Shown here: positions 1 through 6,237 of the stretch, in pieces
How the letters are laid out: the number at the start of each line of letters is the position of its first letter
How positions within the stretch are numbered: the first letter of the stretch is position 1
Source of the DNA: Cellulomonas fimi
Lineage (GTDB): Bacteria > Actinomycetota > Actinomycetes > Actinomycetales > Cellulomonadaceae
Direction of reading: 5' to 3'
DNA length: 44,624 nucleotides
NCBI RefSeq assembly: GCF_012952065.1
Contig: NZ_JABCJJ010000021.1
Coordinates: 1 to 44,624, forward strand
Notes under the pieces: model-generated
The model's input: the letters and a program-made list of their open reading frames with translations, nothing else
Told to the model about the DNA's origin: nothing
The model's database searches: none
Translations under genes and position numbers: made by a program

Positions 1-72
1 TTGCCATCGAACAGATGCCCTTCGATCTGGGACCTGAGAACCTCAACAAGCCTCATTTTCCCAGATCAGGGG
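1..72 (-). mobile_element. 5' end of an IS1380-like element, reading out of the window
   Basis: Read on the minus strand, the sequence runs from a terminal-repeat-like start (TGATCTGGGAAAAT, from about 72 leftward) through a short leader ending GGGCATCTGTTCG and then ATG at 7-5; only two codons fit before the edge. The arrangement matches the element at the right edge (44523-44624), where the leader ends GGGCATCTCGTCG followed by ATG and an IS1380-like N-terminus. Inverted arms 10-20/70-80 (AACAGATGCCC) and 24-32/59-67 (GATCTGGGA) would fold the leader into a long hairpin. The family call rests on similarity to the right-edge copy. The two copies differ at many positions, so they are related elements and not the same one. 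Confidence 0.6.
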
Positions 73-124
73 CATCTGTTCATTCCGCGACACACCCACC
101 AAACCGCACTACTCGCGGATCTGG

Positions 125-258
125 GTCTGACACGTCAAGCGCATCCCGACGTGTCAGACGTGGCGCGCGCCCGGGGACGCGCTAGGTCTGACACGTCAAA
201 CGGTTCCCCGCGTGTCAGACCTGCCGCGCGCCCGGCCACGCGCTAGGTCTGACACGTC
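125..258. repeat. Array of GTCTGACACGTC inverted and direct repeats
   Basis: GTCTGACACGTC at 125-136 faces its exact reverse complement at 148-159. GGTCTGACACG at 185-195 faces CGTGTCAGACC at 211-221. A third GGTCTGACACGTC lies at 246-258. The blocks ending in this motif (about 163-197 and 224-258) are near-identical 61-bp-spaced copies that share CGCGCGCCCGG and ACGCGCTAGG. Each pair could form a 11-12 bp hairpin. The array lies between an IS end and ftsE. It resembles an extragenic palindromic repeat family; function (terminator, protein site or IS target) is unknown. From 259 to 441 I see no gene, only a possible -10 box TACTCT at 379-384 before ftsE. Confidence 0.75.
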
Positions 259-441
259 GGGGGAGGGGAGGACCTCGAACCGGGCATATCCGCCCGGAAG
301 CCGCGCGGCGTCGTCGGCGGCGTGGTCCTCGCGGGTGGGGCGCGGCGTGTCCGGTGAGGATCGTGCTCGCGCCCTGCTTACTCTCGAGACGGCCACGCTC
401 CGCTGCACGATCCCTGTCCCCGACTCTGGCCACCGGCACCC

Positions 442-1131
442 GTGATCCGATTCGAGAACGTCACCAAGGTCTATGCGCGCGGCGCACGGCCCGCCCTCGA
501 CCAGGTCACCCTGGAGGTCGAGCGCGGGGAGTTCGTGTTCCTGGTCGGCACCTCGGGCTCCGGCAAGTCGACGTTCCTGCGCCTCGTGATGCGCGAGGAG
601 CGGCCGACGGGCGGCCAGGTGTTCGTGGCGGGGCGTGACCTCTCGGCCCTGTCGACGTGGAAGGTGCCGCACCTGCGCCGCCAGATCGGCGTCGTGTTCC
701 AGGACTTCCGCCTGCTGCCCAACAAGTCCGTGTTCGAGAACGTCGCGTTCGCGCTCCAGGTGATCGGCAAGCCGCGGCACCACATCATGACCACGGTCCC
801 GGACGTGCTCGAGATGGTCGGCCTCGCGGGCAAGGAGAAGCGGCGGCCGCACGAGCTCTCCGGCGGTGAGCAGCAGCGCGTCGCGATCGCCCGTGCCTTC
901 GTGAACCGGCCCTCGATCCTGCTCGCGGACGAGCCGACCGGGAACCTCGACCCCACCACGTCCCTCGGCATCATGCGGCTGCTGGACCGGATCAACCGGA
1001 CCGGCACCACCGTGGTGATGGCGACCCACGACGACGAGATCGTCGACCAGATGCGCAAGCGCGTGATCGAGCTCGACACCGGTGCGATGGTCCGTGACCA
1101 GTCGCGCGGCGTGTACGGCTCGGCACGCTGA
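442..1131 (+). CDS. ftsE: Cell division ATP-binding protein FtsE
   Basis: ABC-type ATPase (229 aa) that pairs with FtsX at the membrane and is known to control peptidoglycan hydrolases during division. All motifs are present: Walker [10 protein letters not shown] at 36-44, Q-loop Gln87 in the FQDFRLL stretch typical of FtsE, signature LSGGEQQR at 139-146, Walker B ILLADE at 159-164 followed by PTGNLD, and His196. The length is normal. The start is GTG at 442, which gives the usual [11 protein letters not shown] beginning; no strong Shine-Dalgarno sequence precedes it. ftsX follows 10 nt after the stop. In many actinobacteria prfB lies just upstream, but here the upstream region is a repeat array and an IS end. 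Confidence 0.97.
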   Translation: MIRFENVTKVYARGARPALDQVTLEVERGEFVFLVGTSGSGKSTFLRLVMREERPTGGQVFVAGRDLSALSTWKVPHLRRQIGVVFQDFRLLPNKSVFENVAFALQVIGKPRHHIMTTVPDVLEMVGLAGKEKRRPHELSGGEQQRVAIARAFVNRPSILLADEPTGNLDPTTSLGIMRLLDRINRTGTTVVMATHDDEIVDQMRKRVIELDTGAMVRDQSRGVYGSAR

Positions 1132-1141
1132 GGAGCTCACG

Positions 1142-2056
1142 GTGAGACTGCAGTTCATCCTGTCCGAGATCGGCATCGGTCTACGGCGCAACCTGTCGAT
1201 GACCGTCTCGGTCATCCTCGTGACGTTCGTGTCGCTGACCTTCGTCGGCGCCGCCGCGCTGCTCCAGCAGCAGATCTCGCAGATGAAGGACGACTGGTAC
1301 GGCAAGGTCGAGGTCTCGGTCTTCCTGTGCCCGCGCGGGTCGGAGCTGCCGAGCTGCGCGGGCGGTGAGGCGACGCCCGAGCAGATCGAGACGGTCAGGG
1401 CCGAGCTCGAGTCACCCGAGCTCGAGCCGTACATCCAGACCGTCTACTTCGAGACCAAGGAGCAGGCGTTCGAGTCGTTCCAGGAGAAGCTCGCGGACCA
1501 GCCGTGGGCGGCCGCGGTGACGGCGGACGACATGAACGCCTCGTACCGCGTCAAGCTCGCCGACCCGGAGAAGTACCAGGTCGTCGCGGACGTGCTCTCG
1601 GGTCGGCAGGGCGTCGAGGAGGTCCTCGACCAGCGCCGGATCTTCGACTCGCTGTTCCTCGTGCTCAACCGCGCGACGTTGCTGTCGGTCGGGCTGGCAG
1701 CGGTGATGCTGCTCGCCGCGGTGCTGCTGATCACCACGACGATCCGCCTCTCCGCGATGAGTCGACGCAAGGAGACAGGGATCATGCGGCTGGTCGGGGC
1801 GTCCAACCTCTTCATCCAGCTGCCCTTCATGCTCGAGGGAGCGATCGCCGCGACCCTCGGCGCGGGCCTCGCGGTCGGCGGGCTGTACCTGGGGGTGAAG
1901 TACCTCGTCACGGACTGGTTGGCGGGGTCGGTGACGTTCGTGGACTACATCGACACCAGCAACGTGCTGTCCATCGCGCCGATCCTCGTCGGTGTCGCCA
2001 TCGTGCTGGCCGCGATCTCCTCGGTCGTCACCCTGAGCCGGTACACGAAGGTCTGA
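1142..2056 (+). CDS. ftsX: Cell division protein FtsX
   Basis: Integral membrane partner of FtsE (304 aa), a type VII ABC-like mechanotransmitter. A transmembrane segment near residues 20-43 is followed by an extracellular domain of about 130 residues holding two cysteines (LCPRG and SCAGG). Three C-terminal membrane helices follow, with the cytoplasmic stretch SAMSRRKETGIMRLVGAS between the first two, a conserved FtsX feature. The frame is open upstream to 1082, but GTG at 1142 is chosen because AGGAG at 1131-1135 sits 6 nt before it and the protein then begins RLQFILSEIGIGLRRN as in homologues. It is translationally linked to ftsE (gap 10 nt). Confidence 0.96.
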   Translation: MRLQFILSEIGIGLRRNLSMTVSVILVTFVSLTFVGAAALLQQQISQMKDDWYGKVEVSVFLCPRGSELPSCAGGEATPEQIETVRAELESPELEPYIQTVYFETKEQAFESFQEKLADQPWAAAVTADDMNASYRVKLADPEKYQVVADVLSGRQGVEEVLDQRRIFDSLFLVLNRATLLSVGLAAVMLLAAVLLITTTIRLSAMSRRKETGIMRLVGASNLFIQLPFMLEGAIAATLGAGLAVGGLYLGVKYLVTDWLAGSVTFVDYIDTSNVLSIAPILVGVAIVLAAISSVVTLSRYTKV

Positions 2057-2077
2057 GCCGACGACGCAGCCTCGAGG

Positions 2078-2602
2078 TCATCGACCTGCCTGGGAACGGC
2101 CGGCCGGGATCGCCCCGCAGGCCTGCAGGCGGTTCTCGGGGTCGATCTTGGGCGCGATCTTCTCGAAGATCTTCCTGAGCTGCCGCGTCTGCGCCGGGGT
2201 GAGGTCGTCGAACACGAGGGTCTGGACCGTCTCGACGTGACCGGGTGCCGTCGCCACGATCTTGTCCCAGCCGGCCTCGGTGAGCACCGCCATCGTGCTC
2301 CGCCCGTCGCCAGGGACGGGTTTGCGCTCGACCCAGCCCGCGGCCTCCAGGCGGTCGACCAGGTGGGAGAGGCGCGACATGCTCAGGCTCGCCATGTGCG
2401 CGAGGCGGCTGAGCCGGATCGTCCGCTCGGGTGCCTCGGACAGCGCGGACAGGACGCCGTAGCCCGCGTGGGTGAGGCCGGCGTCGCGCTGGAGCTGGGC
2501 GTCGAGCGCCCCGGGCAGCAGCAGCATGGCTGCCATGAGAGGGCGCCAGGCATCCTCCTGCTCCTGGCTGAGCCATCGGGTGTCCTGGTCCATGGGGTTC
2601 AT
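2078..2602 (-). CDS. MarR-family transcriptional regulator
   Basis: Winged-helix regulator of 174 aa. The core GYGVLSALSEAPERTIRLSRLAH, then LSMSRLSHLVDRLEAAGWVERKP, then GDGRSTMAVLTEAG is the standard MarR helix-turn-helix plus wing. The N-terminal helix (WLSQEQEDAWRPLMAAMLLLPGAL) is a typical dimerisation helix. ATG at 2602 is used, and an in-frame ATG at 2593 is an alternative. The gene is convergent with ftsX (21-nt gap) and divergent from the oxidoreductase at 2729. Palindromes in the shared 126-bp control region suggest it represses itself and that neighbour. The ligand is not deducible. Confidence 0.9.
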   Translation of the reverse strand: MNPMDQDTRWLSQEQEDAWRPLMAAMLLLPGALDAQLQRDAGLTHAGYGVLSALSEAPERTIRLSRLAHMASLSMSRLSHLVDRLEAAGWVERKPVPGDGRSTMAVLTEAGWDKIVATAPGHVETVQTLVFDDLTPAQTRQLRKIFEKIAPKIDPENRLQACGAIPAGRSQAGR

Positions 2603-2689
2603 GTTACCCGAGTAACAGTTGATCTCTCAAGTAAAGAGGTTGACAGTTCAAGTAATCACGCGTAGCGTCGCACTTGTTGGTTCAAGTGA
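2603..2689. promoter_or_regulatory. Divergent MarR control region with promoter and candidate operators
   Basis: A consensus-like promoter for the rightward gene is visible: TTGACA at 2640-2645, a 17-nt spacer and TAGCGT at 2663-2668. Related half-sites flank it: CTCAAGTAA (2626-2634), TTCAAGTAA (2647-2655) and TTCAAGTGA (2681-2689). The last pairs with CACTTG at 2671-2676. GTTAC-N4-GTAAC (2603-2616) abuts the marR start codon. This placement over the -35/-10 region is what autorepression by a MarR dimer would need; binding is inferred. Confidence 0.6.
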
Positions 2690-2728
2690 CCAAGCCGCCC
2701 GCGGACCCCCCGCGGCGTCGGCACTGAC

Positions 2729-3379
2729 GTGAGAAGGAGTTCCTCCCTGAGCACCATCACCATCCTCGGCGCCGGCAACATGACCCGCGGCATCGCGACC
2801 CGCGCCCTCGCCGGCGGCTACGACGTCCAGATCCTGGCCCGCGACGAGTCGGAGGCCGGCACGCTGGCGAACGAGCTCACCGGCTCAGTGTCGACGGGCG
2901 CGTTCTCGACGCCGATCGCCGGGGACGTCGTCGTCCTGGCGCTCCCGTACGACGCCGCGCTCAGCGTGGCGGGCGAGCTGCGCGACGCGCTCAACGGCAA
3001 GGTCGTCGTCGACATCACGAACCCGGTCGACTTCGCGACGTTCGACCGCCTCGTGACGCCGGACGACTCGTCGGCCGCGCAGGAGATCCAGAAGGCGATC
3101 CCGGCCGCCAAGGTCGTCAAGGCGTTCAACACGACGTTCGCGGGCACCCTGGTCGCGGGAGCGGTCGACGGGCAGAAGCTCGACGTGCTGGTCGCCGCCG
3201 ACGACGCCGAAGCGAAGGCCGCGGTCGTCTCGCTCGTCGAGGCCGGTGGCATGCGGGCGCTCGACGCCGGCCCGCTCAAGCGCGCGCACCAGCTCGAGGG
3301 CGTGGGCTTCCTCCACATGGCGCTCCAGGGCCAGCTCGGCAACACCTGGAGCACGGGCGTCAAGGTCGTCGGCGCCTGA
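2729..3379 (+). CDS. NAD(P)-binding oxidoreductase, F420-dependent NADP reductase-like
   Basis: A protein of 210-216 aa with an N-terminal Rossmann fold: TITILGAGNMTRGIATRAL is the dinucleotide-binding loop, then VVVLALPYDAA, VVVDITNPVD and AKVVKAFNTTFAGTLVAG, the pattern of the NADP oxidoreductase coenzyme F420-dependent family (PF03807). The cofactor partner (F420 or another acceptor) cannot be told from sequence; no F420 biosynthesis gene is in the window. GTG at 2729 opens the frame, but the Shine-Dalgarno sequence AGAAGGAG (2732-2739) sits inside it. An in-frame CTG at 2747 lies 7 nt downstream and would give the conserved beginning STITILGAG, so CTG may be the real start. It is divergent from marR and probably under its control. 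Confidence 0.85.
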   Translation: MRRSSSLSTITILGAGNMTRGIATRALAGGYDVQILARDESEAGTLANELTGSVSTGAFSTPIAGDVVVLALPYDAALSVAGELRDALNGKVVVDITNPVDFATFDRLVTPDDSSAAQEIQKAIPAAKVVKAFNTTFAGTLVAGAVDGQKLDVLVAADDAEAKAAVVSLVEAGGMRALDAGPLKRAHQLEGVGFLHMALQGQLGNTWSTGVKVVGA

Positions 3380-3467
3380 TTGCCCGCCGACCCCCGGGCA
3401 CGCCCCGGCGGGTGGTCAGAGCTGGGTGACGCTCCAGGCTCACATCACTCGGACAACTCGTAGTCTC

Positions 3468-3505
3468 CCGGCCCGTGCCGCGTCCCCTTGCGCGGCACGG
3501 GCCGG
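3468..3505. terminator. Strong hairpin, probable terminator
   Basis: A perfect 15-bp stem (CCGGCCCGTGCCGCG at 3468-3482 and its complement at 3491-3505) with an 8-nt loop. It lies about 90 nt after the oxidoreductase stop in the 387-bp gap before smpB. The run after the stem (TCGTTCG) is only weakly T-rich, as in many high-GC terminators. The rest of the gap (3506-3754) shows no convincing gene. Confidence 0.6.
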
Positions 3506-3754
3506 TCGTTCGAACCTGGCAGCCGCGCGAGTGGCGGGTGCGGCGCGTGGGGCTGGGGTGACGCCCCTCGCGCACCGGCGGTCTCAGGAGTCACGCGCGC
3601 GGCTGTCCGGGTCGGTGGGGCCCGGTCGACCCGGTCGCTGCGGGCCGACCTCCGGCCCGACGCCGGCCAGCCCGACGCGGACCATCGCCGACGCCGGCCA
3701 TCCGCCAGCCCAGCCACCGCCGGGACTCGCCGTCCCCCGCTCACGCGTGTCACC

Positions 3755-3769
3755 TAGGCTTGCCCGGTG
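3755..3769 (+). promoter_or_regulatory. Leaderless promoter of smpB
   Basis: The -10 box TAGGCT (3755-3760) is followed after 6 nt by the GTG start of smpB at 3767. No Shine-Dalgarno sequence fits, so transcription probably starts at or next to the GTG. No clear -35 box is visible. Confidence 0.6.
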
Positions 3770-4237
3770 GCCAAGGATCAGGGACGGAAGCTCGTCGCGA
3801 GCAACAAGAAGGCCCGGCACGACTACTTCATCGAGGACGTGCTCGAGGCCGGCGTCGTGCTGGCCGGCACCGAGGTGAAGGCGCTGCGTGCGGGCCGGGC
3901 CTCGCTGGTCGACGGCTTCGTCTCGATCGACCGGGGCGAGGCGTGGCTCGAGGGCGTGCACATCCCCGAGTACTCGCAGGGCACCTGGACCAACCACGCG
4001 CCGCGGCGCAAGCGCAAGCTGCTGCTGCACCGCCAGGAGATCGAGCGGCTCGAGTCGAAGACGCGCGAGAGGGGGCAGACGATCGTGCCCCTGTCGCTGT
4101 ACTTCCTCGACGGTCGCGCCAAGGTCGAGATCGCGGTCGCGCGAGGCAAGAAGGAGTACGACAAGCGGCACACCCTGCGCGAGAAGCAGGACGAGCGCGA
4201 GGCGCGGCGGGCCATCTTCAGCCGCAACAACCGCTGA
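3767..4237 (+). CDS. smpB: SsrA-binding protein SmpB
   Basis: Binds the tRNA-like part of tmRNA and delivers it to stalled ribosomes in trans-translation. The 156-aa length is normal. Family blocks are all visible: [79 protein letters not shown] and the basic tail region [25 protein letters not shown]. The GTG at 3767 gives the standard beginning and is preceded by a leaderless-type -10 box. Its RNA partner ssrA is about 8 kb downstream. The next gene starts 6 nt after the stop, so the two are likely co-transcribed. Confidence 0.97.
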   Translation: MAKDQGRKLVASNKKARHDYFIEDVLEAGVVLAGTEVKALRAGRASLVDGFVSIDRGEAWLEGVHIPEYSQGTWTNHAPRRKRKLLLHRQEIERLESKTRERGQTIVPLSLYFLDGRAKVEIAVARGKKEYDKRHTLREKQDEREARRAIFSRNNR

Positions 4238-4242
4238 CGCCC

Positions 4243-6237
4243 GTGACGAGCCCTGCCGCGTCGCCGGCCGCACCGGCGCTGCACCCACTCGCGCTCGGCG
4301 GTCGTCGCCTCGTCCTGGCGACCGTCGCCGTCGTCGCGCTGGTCGCCGCGCTGCTGCTCGCGCTCGCGCTCCCAGCCGGGGCCGCGACGTCGGGCAACGA
4401 GATCACGCGGTACGACGTCGAGGTGGACCTCGCGCGCGACGGCACCATGGACGTGGTCCTCGACCTCGACTTCGACTTCGGCGACGACCCGGGGCGCGGG
4501 CCGTACCTCACGTTCCCGACCTCGATGCGCTTCGACGACGACTCCGACCGCGTGTTCGCCTACTCGAACGTGACCGCCCGGTCCGACGACCCCGCGGCCG
4601 CGCCCGACGACGTGAACCTCGAGGAGGAGAGCGGCTGGCTCCAGGTCCGTATCGGCGACGAGGACGTGGACGACGTCGAGGGAGTCCACCGCTACCGCAT
4701 CACCTACACGGTCCGCGGCCTGGTCAACGGGACGAGCACCACGGGCGGCGACGACGAGCTCTTCTGGAACGTGCTCAGCGACACCGCGATCCCGGTGGGT
4801 GACCTGAGCGTCACCGTCCGCGGCCCGGCTGACCTCACCGGCATCGAGTGCGTCACAGGACCGCGCGGCGCGAGGAACCCGTGCGACGACGCCCGCGCCG
4901 ACGGCTCGACCGCGACGTACGCGCTGGGCGCGTTGCCCGAGGGGCAGGCGCTCACGGTGCTCGCCCAGTTCCCGGCCGGGACGTTCCGCGACGTGGAGCC
5001 GGTGCTGCGCGAGCGGTGGCAGCTCGGCAAGGCCTTCTCGCTCACGCCCTGGACGGGCGTGGCGACCGCGGCCGTGCTGCTCGTCGGTCTCGGGGTGGCG
5101 CTCGGCCGCGTGCGCCAGCGCGGCCGCGACGCGCGCTACCTGCACCAGGTCCCGGGCACGACGCCGGAGCCCGGGTCGGGCGGCGTCGCCTCCGTCGGCC
5201 TGGGGTCGAGCTCGCGCGAGATGCCGATCGCGGTGCACCTCGCGCCGCCCGCGGGCTTCCGGCCCGGGCAGCTCGGCACGCTCGTCGACGAGCGCGCGGA
5301 CCCGCACGACGTGACGGCGACGCTCGTCGACCTCGCCGTGCGCGGCTACCTCCGGATCGAGGAGATCGAGCCCGGCCGGTCCGGGGCGGCCGAGGGGGAG
5401 GACGGCAGCGAGCGAGAGAGCGAGGACGGCGAGGTCGACGAGGACACGACCGCCGACGCGACCGGGCTCGCGTCGAGCTGGCGGCTCATCCGTGAGCGCG
5501 CTCCCGACGACGCGCTCGTCCCGTACGAGCGAGCCCTGCTCGAGGCGGTCTTCACGGACCGCTCCCGCGTGAGCCTCACTCAGCTCAGGGCGACGTTCGC
5601 CAGCTCGATGTCCGCCGTGCAGAGGCTGCTGTACGAGGACGTCACCGCGCGCGGCTGGTTCCGCGGCAACCCGTCTGCCGTGCGGCGCAACTGGTACGTC
5701 ACCGGCACGGTGCTCACGCTGGTCGGCCTGCTGCTGACGTTCTTCCTCGCCGTCCTGACGCGGTGGGGGCTCGTGGGCCTCGCGGTGCTGGTGGTCGGCG
5801 TGGTGGTGCTCGCGGTCGCGCACGCGGCGCCGGCGCGGACCGCCGAGGGCACCGCCGTGCTGTCGCAGACCCTCGGCTTCAAGCAGTACCTCGCGACCGC
5901 CGACCCGGACCGGCTCCGGATCGCCGCCGGCGAGGACCTGTTCAGCCAGTACCTCCCGTACGCGATCGCGTTCGGGATCACCGAGCAGTGGGCGGGCGTG
6001 TTCCAGGAGGCCGCGGCCCGCGGCGCGAGCGTCCCGGCGCCGACGTGGTACGCGGGGGCGTCGGGCTACAACCCTGCGCTCTTCTGGGCGGCCGGCGGCT
6101 TCGGGCAGTCGGTCGACCAGTTCTCCGAGGCCGCGACGCAGTCGATCTCCGCACCGACGCCTGGCACGACCGGCTCGTCGGGCAGCGGCAGCTTCTCAGG
6201 CGGCGGCGTCGGTGGGGGCAGCGTCGGCGGCTGGTGA
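4243..6237 (+). CDS. DUF2207 domain membrane protein
   Basis: Predicted 664-aa membrane protein. An N-terminal hydrophobic segment (about residues 19-45, LVLATVAVVALVAALLLALALPAGA) acts as signal peptide or anchor. An extracellular beta-rich domain (NEITRYDVEVDLARDGTMDV to ALTVLAQFPAGTF) follows, then a helix (ATAAVLLVGLGVALG), a cytoplasmic region with an acidic insert, two close helices near residues 490-530 and a Gly/Ser-rich tail ending GGGVGGGSVGGW. This is the layout of the DUF2207 family, whose biochemical role is not established. GTG at 4243 is chosen because it follows smpB by 5 nt and starts just before the signal segment. The 3' end overlaps the convergent gene by 42 bp. Confidence 0.85.
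   Translation: MTSPAASPAAPALHPLALGGRRLVLATVAVVALVAALLLALALPAGAATSGNEITRYDVEVDLARDGTMDVVLDLDFDFGDDPGRGPYLTFPTSMRFDDDSDRVFAYSNVTARSDDPAAAPDDVNLEEESGWLQVRIGDEDVDDVEGVHRYRITYTVRGLVNGTSTTGGDDELFWNVLSDTAIPVGDLSVTVRGPADLTGIECVTGPRGARNPCDDARADGSTATYALGALPEGQALTVLAQFPAGTFRDVEPVLRERWQLGKAFSLTPWTGVATAAVLLVGLGVALGRVRQRGRDARYLHQVPGTTPEPGSGGVASVGLGSSSREMPIAVHLAPPAGFRPGQLGTLVDERADPHDVTATLVDLAVRGYLRIEEIEPGRSGAAEGEDGSERESEDGEVDEDTTADATGLASSWRLIRERAPDDALVPYERALLEAVFTDRSRVSLTQLRATFASSMSAVQRLLYEDVTARGWFRGNPSAVRRNWYVTGTVLTLVGLLLTFFLAVLTRWGLVGLAVLVVGVVVLAVAHAAPARTAEGTAVLSQTLGFKQYLATADPDRLRIAAGEDLFSQYLPYAIAFGITEQWAGVFQEAAARGASVPAPTWYAGASGYNPALFWAAGGFGQSVDQFSEAATQSISAPTPGTTGSSGSGSFSGGGVGGGSVGGW

Noticed and set aside
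125-258. A CRISPR array
   Set aside because: The repeats are short, alternate in orientation and have near-identical spacers, which CRISPR arrays do not; no cas genes are present.
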